In this document: positions 7,921-16,062 of the stretch, piece by piece
How the letters are laid out: every line of letters begins with the position of its first letter
Numbering within the stretch: the stretch's first letter is position 1
Assembly: GCA_029820945.1 (NCBI GenBank)
Contig: JALGUJ010000042.1
Span: forward strand, 1-35,362
Origin: Candidatus Zipacnadia bacterium
GTDB lineage: Bacteria; Armatimonadota; Zipacnadia; Zipacnadales; UBA5352
DNA length: 35,362 nt
Reading direction: 5' to 3'
The notes under the pieces: generated by a model
Databases searched by the model: none
What the model saw: the letters and a program-made list of their open reading frames with translations, nothing else
Told to the model about the DNA's origin: nothing
Position numbers and translations under genes: made by a program

Positions 7921-8934
7921 TCACACATGGTCCAGGTAGTCGATGTGCAGGTGCATCGGCAGGGGCCGGTCGGTCGGCTCGTCATCAGGTGAGCCAAAGA
8001 GCCGCGCCGCCAACACCTCTGTGTCAACGTCGCTGCCGATGCCCAGGTCATCAGGGGAGGAGCCGGCCTCTTCGGCGATCTTCGCGACCAGGCCCTCGCG
8101 GCCCACGATGAGGATCATGCCCAGGGGGCCGCGCTGGATATCCACCGGGAGCGCCTGGGCGATGGCTGGGAGGCGCGGGTCGTTGAGCGGGAAGACGCAC
8201 AGCCTGTGGCCCAGTGCGGCCGCGTGCGAGAGGAGGGCGACGCAGGTGTCGGCATCGCCCTCGATCTCCCGCACCGTCGAGCCGTCATGAGCAGCGTAGC
8301 CCACGAGCCTGCCGCCGCGCAGGGCCAGGAGCGCGTCACGCGTTCCGGTGCTCAGCAGCAGCTCCGTCTCCTCGGGCGTGCGCAGTACCTCGTCGCGGCC
8401 CGCGCCGGCGTGCAACGCGTGGCAATCGGCGGGCCCAAGCGGGCTGTCGGACAGAGGGATGATCTCGCGCTGGACCGCGCCCTCGCCCGCGGCTTCGGCG
8501 ATGCGCATGATGCTGATGCCGCCGCCGTGCCGCCAGCCCAGGCGCCGGTAGAAGCCGGGGCTGCCCGTCCAGAGCACGCCGAAGTCAAGCTGGAGCTGCG
8601 CCATTCGCCGCGCCACGTCCTGCATGGCGAGCGTGCCGATGCCCTGGCCGCGCAGGTCCTCGCGGCAGCAGACCCCGCCGATCAGGCCCGCGTGCAGCAC
8701 CTGGCCGCGCCAGCGGATGCGCCTGGGCAGGATGCCTGCGTGGCCGACGATGGCGCGACCCCGCCGCACCACGCGCAGGTTCTCGACGTTCTGCTCGCTG
8801 TAGAGCAGCGGCGCAAACTCGAAGATGTCGCCGCCGGCTCCCCGCTCGGTGATGAACACCTGGTTCAGCAGCTCCCTGAGCCTGGGAAGCTCCCGCCGCC
8901 GACAGGGGCCGACCGGCAGATCACTGGCCTTCAT
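7921..8934 (-). CDS. GNAT-family N-acetyltransferase (Eis-like, two-domain)
   Basis: A 337-residue protein. The start at 8932-8934 is supported by GGAGG upstream and by an overlap of 14 bases with the end of the preceding gene, so the two are translationally coupled. The N-terminal half is a GNAT fold: the acetyl-CoA pyrophosphate loop is RGQGIGTLAM (about residues 92-101), followed by FGVLWTGSPGFYRRLGW, the usual GNAT strand 5/helix region. The C-terminal half resembles the extra domain of Eis-type acetyltransferases and ends with an acidic stretch. It should transfer acetyl or acyl from CoA to an amine; the acceptor is unknown. Its coupling to a GT-C membrane protein and a methyltransferase suggests decoration of a glycan or glycolipid (inference), though GNAT proteins often sit in unrelated operons. 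Confidence 0.75.
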   Translation of the reverse strand: MKASDLPVGPCRRRELPRLRELLNQVFITERGAGGDIFEFAPLLYSEQNVENLRVVRRGRAIVGHAGILPRRIRWRGQVLHAGLIGGVCCREDLRGQGIGTLAMQDVARRMAQLQLDFGVLWTGSPGFYRRLGWRHGGGISIMRIAEAAGEGAVQREIIPLSDSPLGPADCHALHAGAGRDEVLRTPEETELLLSTGTRDALLALRGGRLVGYAAHDGSTVREIEGDADTCVALLSHAAALGHRLCVFPLNDPRLPAIAQALPVDIQRGPLGMILIVGREGLVAKIAEEAGSSPDDLGIGSDVDTEVLAARLFGSPDDEPTDRPLPMHLHIDYLDHV

Positions 8935-10729
8935 TGCGGACCTCCTCCGTGGGCGGTTCGGGACCTGCATCCGCGCTCGTCGGCGGCCGCACTCGCACCA
9001 GCGCCGATCGCACGCCGGACCACACGCGCTCGCCGGGGATCGGCGGCGCAGGTGGAGCGCCGTGCGGGCTGCGGACCCACACGTAGTCGATCCTGTATCT
9101 CCCTGTGACCGACGATGGGCTGGTTCTGGCCCGCCGCCATGAGTCGAAGACCAGCCGCCAGTCCGCATCGGTGAAGCGCCGCTCCGCGGGCACCTTGCGC
9201 CGCCCGAGGGTGATGATCCAGTACCAGGCTCCCGGAGCCTCGGGGCCGCCGAGCACCATCTCCTCGATGTCGCCCTTGCGCATGCCCAGAAAGCCCGACA
9301 GGAGGCCGAAGCGCGTCAGCATCTCGTCCGTGGTCGCCGGCGTGAGCACCGAGAAGGGCAGATAGAGGTTGCAGTCGGTGTAGATCGGCAGCAGGCCCGC
9401 CATCTCGAAGTCCAGCGTCCCTACGACGGACTCCGCGGGCGCGTTCTCGGCCAGCCACTGCATCCCCGCGTCGCGGTCGGCGTCAACGATGTGTAGCGAA
9501 GCCTCCCAGCCCGCCCAGTCGGCCTGCCGATTGACGGCGTGGACCGCCACCAGAATGCACAGCAGCGCGCAGAGCCAGGCCCACCAGCGCCCCCTTATCC
9601 TCAGCGGCCCATCGGCGGCGTAGATGACGGCCAGGGCTGCCCAGGGCTGCCAGTAGCGCACCATCCAGTGGTAGTCCTGCAGGCGGACTCCGGCCACCTC
9701 CGAGGCGGCGGCGCAGAGGAAGGGCGCGACCAGGAAACAGGAGACGAACACGGCCGCCAGGTCCCGCCGAAAAGCCAGGATGGTCAGCACGAGCACGGTC
9801 AGCAGCAGGTCGATCTTATGCGCGGCCCAGTTCAGTCCGGTCACGCCGGCCCCATAGCGGAGCACGTCCTCGGTCGGCTCGCTTAGGGCCAGGTCGGCGA
9901 GGACCGGCGCACCCACCAGGACCGCAACGCCCAGCGCCAGCGCGACGGGCAACGCCTGCGCCCACCGACGGCTCAGCAGCAGCCACGCGATGCACAGGGC
10001 CGCGCCCGCGCAGAGCCAGCTCCACGCGTAGGGATAGGTGTAGAAGAGCGCACCGCCCAGGACGCCGGCTCCAACCGCCCAGCGCCGGTCCGTGCGCCGC
10101 ATGGCGCGGTAGAGACACGCGGCGGCGAGCAATGCGAGGAGGTAGCTGAGCTGGGGCACCCAGGTGCGTGCCATCTCCACGGGCCGGGGCGTGCCGGGTG
10201 TGCCCACCACCTGGGCCAGCGCCTGGTCCGGCCAGTTCACCAGCCAGACGGGCAGCCGCACGAGGCTCCGGCCCACGGTCATCAGACTCGCGGCGAGCAG
10301 GCCGGCGATGGCGCTGACACCGAGGCGGCGCGCGAGCAGGTAAGCAACAAAGAAGACCAGGGCCGGGAAGAGGAAGTCGGCCAGGATGAAGGCGCCGCCG
10401 ATGCTGCTGCCGAGGGCCCGCGCCATCGCAGCCAGCACCAGTGTGGGGACAATGTGCGGAAGCGCGCGGCGCGCGGTGTCCTTGTGCTCGTACCCGTGGC
10501 AGTTCCCCGATAGGACGTGGCCCTCCAGCACCTCCTCTACCAGTGGCGCATAGGCCACGGTCTCATCGAAGGTGATGGGCGACACCCCCGTGACGCCGAA
10601 CGGGCTGTACGACCCGTCCGCCCGCGCGCCCATGAGCGCGTGCGGCGCCACGCAGATCATGCCGCAGAGCGCGGCTGCCGCGATCACCAGTGCTGTCTCG
10701 CGTCTCTCGAGCGGGCCGGGCGGCCCCAT
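8921..10729 (-). CDS. Polytopic GT-C-type membrane glycosyltransferase-like protein
   Basis: A 602-residue integral membrane protein. The ATG at 10727-10729 has GGAGG nine bases upstream; the longer frame to 10810 overlaps the previous gene and is rejected. About ten to twelve hydrophobic segments are visible, beginning ALVIAAAALCGMICVAPHAL (residues about 12-31) and ending near residue 405. A first outer loop with FDETVAYAPLVEEVL carries the acidic Asp-Glu pair typical of GT-C glycosyltransferases that use lipid-linked sugar donors. A soluble C-terminal domain (about 410-602) follows, as in many GT39/GT83-like proteins. It probably transfers a sugar on the outer face of the membrane. The methyltransferase gene lies 34 bases upstream, and the GNAT gene overlaps its end. 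The exact GT family is not certain. Confidence 0.65.
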   Translation of the reverse strand: MGPPGPLERRETALVIAAAALCGMICVAPHALMGARADGSYSPFGVTGVSPITFDETVAYAPLVEEVLEGHVLSGNCHGYEHKDTARRALPHIVPTLVLAAMARALGSSIGGAFILADFLFPALVFFVAYLLARRLGVSAIAGLLAASLMTVGRSLVRLPVWLVNWPDQALAQVVGTPGTPRPVEMARTWVPQLSYLLALLAAACLYRAMRRTDRRWAVGAGVLGGALFYTYPYAWSWLCAGAALCIAWLLLSRRWAQALPVALALGVAVLVGAPVLADLALSEPTEDVLRYGAGVTGLNWAAHKIDLLLTVLVLTILAFRRDLAAVFVSCFLVAPFLCAAASEVAGVRLQDYHWMVRYWQPWAALAVIYAADGPLRIRGRWWAWLCALLCILVAVHAVNRQADWAGWEASLHIVDADRDAGMQWLAENAPAESVVGTLDFEMAGLLPIYTDCNLYLPFSVLTPATTDEMLTRFGLLSGFLGMRKGDIEEMVLGGPEAPGAWYWIITLGRRKVPAERRFTDADWRLVFDSWRRARTSPSSVTGRYRIDYVWVRSPHGAPPAPPIPGERVWSGVRSALVRVRPPTSADAGPEPPTEEVRNEGQ

Positions 10730-10763
10730 TGTTGACTGCCTCCGGGCGACGGTGCGGGCGCGA

Positions 10764-11525
10764 CTACCTGGTGCTGCTGCCCTCCGGCTCAGGCTTGCGC
10801 GCCACGGCAACCAGCGACGCTCCGATGGGGAGGGGGAGGTAGCGCATGAGCGCCGTCTCCAGTCCGAGGAGGGCGACGAACAGCGAGTTGATCGGGCCGG
10901 GCAGCCGCACGAGGGCCGTTCGCGGAGTCTCGCCCGCGGCGCGCCTGAGGCGGCGCCAGCCCCGATAGGCCAGGATTGCGGGCAGCGTGAAGGAGACGGC
11001 CTTGCTCATCAGCTCGATGCGCAGCCCGGCCCCCTCAATAAGCCGGCGGAACCGGCGGGTCCCGTAGCGCCGGACGTGATGCAGGGCCTCGTCGTGCTCG
11101 CTCCACAGCCACTGGTGCGCCGGCACGGTCATGACGCAGATGCCACCTGGTTCGAGCACCCGCGCCATCTCGGCCATCGCCCGCCCATCGGCCTCGACGT
11201 GCTCCAGCACGTCGCAGCTTATCACCACTGAGAAGCGTTCATCCGGGAAGTCCAGACTCTCGACGCGCGACTGCTTGAGGTGCTCGAAGCCCCGCCGGCG
11301 ACACATCTGCAGCGCCTCCGCGGCCAGGTCGCACCCCCACAGCTCGCCCATGCCCCTGAGATGTTCCAGCGTGCCGCCGGTGCCACACCCCGCATCGAGG
11401 ATCCGCAGCGGCTCCCGCTCGGGCGCGTAGCGGTCGATAAGCTTGCGCACCAGGCGACGCCTGCCGACGAACCACCAGTAGCTGTCTTCGAGCCGGTACA
11501 TCTGGCGCAGCTCGTGCAACCGCAT
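10764..11525 (-). CDS. SAM-dependent class I methyltransferase
   Basis: A 253-residue methyltransferase. The AdoMet-binding motif I is clear: LRILDAGCGTGGTLEHL (about residues 38-54). Motif II-like WGCDLAAEAL and the acidic motif VVISCDVLEHVEADGRAM (about 93-110) follow, then LEPGGICVMTVPAHQWLWS. This arrangement is the Methyltransf_11/23 type, common among glycan and lipid biosynthesis methylases. A hydrophobic segment near residues 175-195 and a second near 215-235 suggest membrane association. The start is uncertain: I took the ATG at 11523-11525, although its GGGAG is twelve bases away; a TTG at 11535-11537 is another option. The gene is first in a probable operon with the GT-C protein and GNAT; a hairpin separates it from thrS. 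Confidence 0.75.
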   Translation of the reverse strand: MRLHELRQMYRLEDSYWWFVGRRRLVRKLIDRYAPEREPLRILDAGCGTGGTLEHLRGMGELWGCDLAAEALQMCRRRGFEHLKQSRVESLDFPDERFSVVISCDVLEHVEADGRAMAEMARVLEPGGICVMTVPAHQWLWSEHDEALHHVRRYGTRRFRRLIEGAGLRIELMSKAVSFTLPAILAYRGWRRLRRAAGETPRTALVRLPGPINSLFVALLGLETALMRYLPLPIGASLVAVARKPEPEGSSTR

Positions 11526-11609
11526 GCGGGGGGTCAACTCCCAGGCGCTTAGCTTCCGCCCGTCGGCGCACCGCGGGTGTGCCCGTCGGCAGCGTGGGAG
11601 GGACAGGAA

Positions 11610-11642
11610 GGGCGCGCCGTGGCGGTTCGCCTCAGCGCGCCC
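11610..11642 (-). terminator. Two-tier hairpin after thrS
   Basis: GGGCGCGC (11610-11617) pairs with GCGCGCCC (11635-11642). A nested GGCG/CGCC stem (11621-11624 with 11628-11631) stacks inside, with a GTT loop. It begins 21 bases beyond the thrS stop codon and is followed on the minus strand by a pyrimidine-rich stretch. This is the expected place and shape for the thrS terminator, which would separate thrS from the methyltransferase operon. Confidence 0.55.
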
Positions 11643-11663
11643 GGACTCCTCCGTCACGTGCCG

Positions 11664-13610
11664 CTACGGCATCGGGTCGCCGGGGGTGGCGCAGTAGCGC
11701 GCGTCCGGGTGCGTCTCGCCCGCGATGCTCTCCATGAAATCGGCAAGAGCGGTGGGGCCGAGGTCGCCCTCGCCACGCTTGCGCACCGCCACCTCGTTGG
11801 CCTCCTGCTCCCTATCGCCGACGATCAGCATGTAGGGGGCCTTCTCCAGCTCGGCCTGGCGGATCTTGCTGCCCAGCGTCCCGCTCTCGGTGTCCACCTC
11901 CACGCGCAGGTCCTCGGCGCGCAGCGCACAGGCCACCTGCTCGGCGTACTCCAGGTTGCGGTCGTTGATGGGCAGCACCTTGATCTGCACCGGCGCGACC
12001 CACATCGGGAACTCGCCCGCGCATTGCTCGATGAACACGCCAATGAAGCGCTCGATCCCGGCCAGCACGACGCGGTGGACCATGGCCGGCCGATGCTCCT
12101 CCCCGTCCTCGCCCACGTAGGTCATCTCGAAACGCTCGGGCAGGTTGAAGTCGAGCTGGATGGTTGGCCCCTGCCAGAGGCGGCCGAGGGCGTCCTTCAT
12201 CTTGATGTCGATCTTGGGGCCGTAGAAGGCGCCCCCGCCCTCATCGACCTCCCATGTCATCTCGTTGGCCTCCAGAGCCCCGACGAGGGCAGCGGTGGCG
12301 CGCTCCCACACGGCGTCTGCCCCGATCGACTTCTCCGGCCGCGTGCTCAGGAACACCTCGTACTCGTCGAAGCCGAACACGTGCAGCATGTCCTCGGCGA
12401 AGCGGATCACGCCCGTGATCTCGTCGGTGAGCTGATCCATGGTGCAGAAGATATGCGCATCGTCCTGAGTGAAGCCGCGCACGCGCATCAGCCCGTGCAG
12501 CACCCCGGACTTCTCGTGCCGGTAGACCGTGCCCAGCTCGAAGTAGCGAATGGGCAGGTCCCGGTAGGAGCGCGTGTGCGACTTGTAGATGAGCACGTGC
12601 CCGGGGCAGTTCATCGGCTTGATGCCGTACGACTGCCCCTCGATCTCCGTGTAGTACATCGGATACTGCTGCTGGGCGTGGCCGGAGATCTCCCACATGT
12701 CGGACTTGACCAGGTGCGGCGTATGCACCAGCTCGTAGCCGCGCCGCAGGTGCTCGGTGGTCACGAAGTCCGTGATCAGCCGGCGCAGCATGGCGCCGCG
12801 CGGGTGGTAGTAGACGAGCCCCGCACCGGCCTGCTCGTGGAAGCTGAACAGGTCCAGCTCCCTGCCCAGGCGCCGGTGATCCCGGCGCTGCGCCTCGTCG
12901 ATGCGGTGCAGATGCTGCTCGAGCTGCTCCCTCGTCGGATACGCCGTGCCGTAGATGCGCGAGAGCATCTTGTTGGCCTCGCTGCCCCGCCAGTAGGCCC
13001 CCGCCACGGAGAGCAGCTTGACGTGCTTGATGCGGCCCGTGCTGGGCACGTGTGGGCCGGCGCACAGGTCAACGAAGCCATCATGCTCGTAGAGGGAGAC
13101 GACGTCGCCCTCCACGTCCTCGATTAGCTCAAGCTTGTAGCGGTTCTGTTTCTGCTCGAACAGCTCCTCGGCCTCAGGCTTGGGCACCTCGCTGCGCTGG
13201 AACGAGGCGTCGGCGGCGATAATCTGCTGCATCTTCTCCTCGATCCGGCGCAGATCGTCCTCGGTGAACGGCTCCGGCACGTCGAAGTCGTAGTAGAAGC
13301 CATCCTCGATCGCCGGGCCGATGGTCGGCTTGGCCTCGGGGAAGAGCTGGGTGACCGCGTCGGCCATGATGTGCGAGGCCGAGTGCCAGTAGACGTCCCT
13401 CCCCTCCTCCGAATCGAAGGTCAGCACCTCGAACCGCGCGTCCTCGTTGAGGGGCCGGTCCAGGTCGTACAGCTCGCCATCGACCTTCGCCACCAGCGCG
13501 GCCTTCGCCAGCCGCGGGCCGATCTGCTCCGCCGCCTCGAGAGCCGTAGTGCCCTGAGCGACCTCAAGCACGGAGCCATCGGGCAGTGTCAGCTTGATCT
13601 GCTCACTCAC
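11664..13610 (-). CDS. thrS: Threonyl-tRNA synthetase
   Basis: A 648-residue class II aminoacyl-tRNA synthetase that charges tRNA-Thr in the cytoplasm. The start is a GTG at 13608-13610, nine bases after AAGGAG. Domain order is complete: TGS domain (about 1-62), the editing domain with zinc-type HxxxH motif at His76-His80 (HSASH) and the later CAGPHV (about 180), then the catalytic core. NCPGHVLIY holds the zinc-binding cysteine; motif 2 is GTVYRHEKSGVLHGLMRVRG, followed by FTQDDAHIF; motif 3 lies in VLAGIERFIGVFIEQ. The anticodon-binding domain fills the last 100 residues. Length is normal for bacteria. It is preceded by a 300-base leader with hairpins and by the tRNA-Val transcription unit, and followed by a hairpin terminator. 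Confidence 0.97.
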   Translation of the reverse strand: MSEQIKLTLPDGSVLEVAQGTTALEAAEQIGPRLAKAALVAKVDGELYDLDRPLNEDARFEVLTFDSEEGRDVYWHSASHIMADAVTQLFPEAKPTIGPAIEDGFYYDFDVPEPFTEDDLRRIEEKMQQIIAADASFQRSEVPKPEAEELFEQKQNRYKLELIEDVEGDVVSLYEHDGFVDLCAGPHVPSTGRIKHVKLLSVAGAYWRGSEANKMLSRIYGTAYPTREQLEQHLHRIDEAQRRDHRRLGRELDLFSFHEQAGAGLVYYHPRGAMLRRLITDFVTTEHLRRGYELVHTPHLVKSDMWEISGHAQQQYPMYYTEIEGQSYGIKPMNCPGHVLIYKSHTRSYRDLPIRYFELGTVYRHEKSGVLHGLMRVRGFTQDDAHIFCTMDQLTDEITGVIRFAEDMLHVFGFDEYEVFLSTRPEKSIGADAVWERATAALVGALEANEMTWEVDEGGGAFYGPKIDIKMKDALGRLWQGPTIQLDFNLPERFEMTYVGEDGEEHRPAMVHRVVLAGIERFIGVFIEQCAGEFPMWVAPVQIKVLPINDRNLEYAEQVACALRAEDLRVEVDTESGTLGSKIRQAELEKAPYMLIVGDREQEANEVAVRKRGEGDLGPTALADFMESIAGETHPDARYCATPGDPMP

Positions 13611-13937
13611 GGTACGGCTCTCCTTTCAGTTCCGAGTTCCGGGGTCCAAGCAACGGCGGGCGTCGCTGTCTGCCGTGGCGTTGGGCCGACGGCAATGGGT
13701 TCTCGCCGGGTCGTCATCCTGCGCCGTGCTGTCTGTCGCACGGACGGGCCGCACGACACCGACGCGGAGCGTCGGTCGAGTTCGGCCCAACACTGCCCTT
13801 CGGCGGTTCCCGTGTGCCCGTTCCCGGCCGTTAAGCAGATGCCCGCATCCATGAGGAGATGCGGGCGGCATGAGATCATGGATGTCAGCGGCCATACCAG
13901 GGCCACTTCGCGACCGTGCTGCCTATTGTTGGCGTGC
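13611..13937 (-). promoter_or_regulatory. thrS leader region with two hairpins
   Basis: A 327-base stretch without a gene, upstream of thrS and downstream of tRNA-Val on the minus strand. A 9-bp hairpin GCCCGCATC/GATGCGGGC (13841-13849 with 13858-13866) could end the tRNA transcript. A second, ACCGACGC/GCGTCGGT with a three-base loop, is at 13758-13776. thrS genes are often autoregulated through leader structures, or by a T-box. The T-box core sequence is not present: GGGAACCGCC near 13800-13811 resembles its second half but lacks the TGG needed to pair with the tRNA end. No clear -10/-35 pair is seen for thrS. Confidence 0.4.
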
Positions 13938-14033
13938 TGGGCGCTGGAGGAACGCCTCCAGGCCCGACCCAAGACTTCAATGTGGTGGGCGCTGGAGGAA
14001 CGCCTCCAGGCCCGACCCAAGACTTCAATGTGG
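13938..14033 (-). repeat. Two identical 48-bp tandem repeats carrying the tRNA-Val 3' end
   Basis: Units 13938-13985 and 13986-14033 are identical. Each begins (plus strand) with TGGGCGCTGGAGGA, which is exactly the last 14 bases of the tRNA-Val gene body as read at 14034-14047. Unit boundaries therefore fall at the tRNA end, and the CCA (TGG on the plus strand) is repeated at the junctions. On the transcribed strand each unit reads as a linker, then a 7-bp hairpin CTGGAGG-CGTT-CCTCCAG, then CGCCCA: an imitation of the T-arm and acceptor strand of the tRNA. This is the same architecture as the repeats behind E. coli tyrT. Confidence 0.85.
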
Positions 14034-14105
14034 TGGGCGCTGGAGGACTTGAACCTCCGGCCTCCACCGTGTCAAGGTGGCGTTCTTCCCCTGAACTAAG
14101 CGCCC
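14031..14105 (-). tRNA. tRNA-Val (anticodon GAC)
   Basis: All arms can be read on the minus strand. The acceptor stem is GGGCGCT with AGCGCCC (seven perfect pairs), the D-arm contains GTTC/GAAC, and the anticodon stem is CCACC/GGTGG around the loop TTGACAC, giving anticodon GAC (codon GTC). The T-arm is GGAGG-TTCAAGT-CCTCC, and the discriminator base is A. The 3' CCA is encoded at 14031-14033. The body without CCA is 72 bases (14034-14105). A strong promoter lies twelve bases upstream, and two tandem repeats of the 3' end lie directly downstream. Confidence 0.95.
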
Positions 14106-14124
14106 ACCCACCGTCGTGAAAGGG

Positions 14125-14153
14125 ATTATAGCAGTCCCCATCGTCAGTGTAAA
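14125..14153 (-). promoter_or_regulatory. Sigma-70-type promoter for tRNA-Val
   Basis: On the minus strand TTTACA (14148-14153) and a perfect TATAAT (14125-14130) are separated by exactly 17 bases. Start of transcription would be near 14118, about 12 bases before the tRNA 5' end. A near-consensus promoter is typical for a stable RNA gene. Confidence 0.85.
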
Positions 14154-14394
14154 GGCTGATTCGGGCGGGGGCAGCATCCAGATTGGGTGCTCGCCGGGAT
14201 CGATCCGGATGGCACGCTCCAGTGGATGGCGTTGGCTGCTGCGGAGGGCAAGCACTCCCGTTGCTTCCCCGCGGCGGCGCGCACGCCATCGGCGGAGGCG
14301 CAGGTTGCGGCCCGCTTCGGAACCGAACGGAAACGGGGATCATCTAACCGACAACGCTGTCGCGCAATCCGCCGCATTCGGAGGGGGAGTCTAC
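14154..14394. other. Intergenic stretch with a copy of the CATCCAGATT motif
   Basis: Upstream of the DUF4139 gene. GGCAGCATCCAGATT at 14170-14184 is identical over 15 bases to 18798-18812, at the left end of the inverted repeat element near 18.8 kb. An open frame starting around 14187 has mildly protein-like composition but runs into the DUF4139 gene in another frame and has no ribosome binding site, so I do not call it. The 3' end holds GAGGGGGAG, the ribosome binding site of the next gene. No promoter was recognised. Confidence 0.4.
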
Positions 14395-16029
14395 ATGTCC
14401 CCGCGGAGACCATTGACAGTCACAGCACTGCTCATTGCGCTGGCTCCTGCGCTGGCCCTGGCGCAGCAGCGCACGGAGGTGGACACGAGGATCCAGGCGG
14501 TCGCGCTGTTCAAGAACGGGCTGGGCTTCTTCACCCGCACGGGTGAGCTTCCGGCCGCGCCGGCGGAGATCGAGGTCGGCCCGCTCCCGGCCGCATCGCA
14601 CGGCACCCTCTGGCTGGGATGGAGCGGCGCGACCGAGCTCGATGGCCTCAGGGCGCGCCAGACCACCGGCTACGAGTCGCGCGTGGCCGGCAGCATCCCG
14701 GAGCTGCTCGAGGCCAATGTCGGCAAGCGCGCGCGGCTCGAGTTCGGCTCCGAGTTCCGCTCGCCCGTGGAGGGCGTGCTCAAGGCCGTGCCTACGGCGC
14801 AGCGGCCCACACCCCCCAACCCGTACATGTCCGTGCAGCCGCCGCCCGCCGCCGAGGCCACCCTTGTGCTTGTGGAGACCGAGGCCGGGGTGGTCGCGAT
14901 CGATCGCCGCGCCGTCGAGCGCATCGTCTTCCTCGATGAGCCCCAGACCACCGTCGCCGATGAGCACAAGCGTGTACTGCTCTCCGGCACACTCACCGCC
15001 GGCCCGGCGGGCGGGCCGCTCTCGGTCAGCTACCTGGCGAAGGGCATGACCTGGGCGCCCAGCTACCTCATTGACATCTCCGACGGGGAGAAGGCCATGC
15101 TCACCGCCAAGGCCGTGGTCATCAACGAGATCGAGGACATCGAGGGCGCCGACATGGACCTGATCACCGGCTTCCCCTACCTGGAGTTCGCCGAGATCAT
15201 CAGCCCCCTGGCGAAGAAGACGGACCTGGCGGGCTTCCTAAACGCGCTCTACCGCGGCGGCGACGCACAGTACCGTGGACGCGCCGCCACGATGGCGCAG
15301 GTCACGATGAACGTGCCGATGGAGCACTGGGAGGAGGCCGCCCCCATGCCCGACTATGGCGCGCCGGCGCAGGGCACGGTGGCTGAGGACCTGTTCTACT
15401 ACCCGCTGGAGGGCGTGACGCTGGCGCGCGGCGAGACGGGCTACTACCCGCTCTTCAGCGAGCGCGTTGACTACGAGCACATCTACGAGTGGGACATCCC
15501 GGACTACATCGACGACAACGAGCGCTATCGCCGTCCCGAGGAGATCGGGCCGCAGGTCGTCTGGCACAGCCTGCGCCTGACCAACGACACGCAGATGCCC
15601 TGGACCACCGCGCCCGCCGAGATCGTGCAGGAGGGGCGGATCCTGGGCCAGGGGATGCTGAAGTACACCGCCCGCGGCGGCGAGACGCTGGTCAAGATCA
15701 CGCAGGCGCTGGGGATCAAGGCCGATGAGATCGAGCTGGAGACCGCCCGCGAGCGCAACGCTCTCGTCCACCGGGGCTCACACTACGACCTGGTGACCGT
15801 GCGGGGGACGCTGACCATGCGCAGCCACATGGACAAGCCGGTCACCGTGAAGGTCACCAAGCTGATCACGGGCGAGATGCAGGAGGGCTCGCCGGAGGCC
15901 GCGGTCGTGAAGCTCGCCGCAGGCCTGAGGGGCGTCAACCCCCACAGCCGGCTGACCTGGGAGCTGCCCCTGCCGGCGGGCGAGGAGCTGGAGCTGAGCT
16001 ACACTTACACCGTGTACATCCGGTCCTGA
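14395..16029 (+). CDS. Secreted DUF4139 domain protein
   Basis: A 544-residue exported protein. The ATG at 14395 follows GAGGGGGAG by five bases and begins a signal peptide (residues 1-24, ending LALALAQQ). The body has the layout of DUF4139 proteins: an opening strand IQAVALFKNGLGFFTR, in which bacteria of this group keep 'VFKNGxGF', a central LSVSYLAKGMTWAPSYLIDI (about 203-222), and closing strands LTWELPLPAGEELELSYTYT at the C-terminus. DUF4139 occurs in large beta-sandwich surface proteins, some annotated as mucoidy inhibitor A-like; no biochemical activity is established for the bacterial forms that I know of. Residues 145-165 are Pro-rich. It lies alone between the tRNA promoter and a convergent small ORF, so context says little. 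Confidence 0.75.
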   Translation: MSPRRPLTVTALLIALAPALALAQQRTEVDTRIQAVALFKNGLGFFTRTGELPAAPAEIEVGPLPAASHGTLWLGWSGATELDGLRARQTTGYESRVAGSIPELLEANVGKRARLEFGSEFRSPVEGVLKAVPTAQRPTPPNPYMSVQPPPAAEATLVLVETEAGVVAIDRRAVERIVFLDEPQTTVADEHKRVLLSGTLTAGPAGGPLSVSYLAKGMTWAPSYLIDISDGEKAMLTAKAVVINEIEDIEGADMDLITGFPYLEFAEIISPLAKKTDLAGFLNALYRGGDAQYRGRAATMAQVTMNVPMEHWEEAAPMPDYGAPAQGTVAEDLFYYPLEGVTLARGETGYYPLFSERVDYEHIYEWDIPDYIDDNERYRRPEEIGPQVVWHSLRLTNDTQMPWTTAPAEIVQEGRILGQGMLKYTARGGETLVKITQALGIKADEIELETARERNALVHRGSHYDLVTVRGTLTMRSHMDKPVTVKVTKLITGEMQEGSPEAAVVKLAAGLRGVNPHSRLTWELPLPAGEELELSYTYTVYIRS

Positions 16030-16046
16030 GGCCGAGAGCTGCCCAA

Positions 16047-16061
16047 CGGGCGCCACGCCCG
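16047..16061. terminator. Small hairpin between convergent ORFs
   Basis: CGGGCG (16047-16052) pairs with CGCCCG (16056-16061) around a three-base loop, 18 bases after the DUF4139 stop codon. It is short and without a T run, but correctly placed to end the DUF4139 transcript and possibly that of the small ORF on the other strand. Confidence 0.35.
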
Positions 16062-16062
16062 C

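Noticed and set aside
13611-13937. T-box riboswitch in front of thrS
   Set aside because: GGGAACCGCC resembles only the 3' half of the T-box. The TGG that contacts the tRNA acceptor end and a plausible threonine specifier loop were not found.
14187-14546. Plus-strand ORF with protein-like start ('VLAGIDPDGTLQW')
   Set aside because: It overlaps the DUF4139 gene in another frame, has no ribosome binding site and its second half is arginine-rich shadow sequence.
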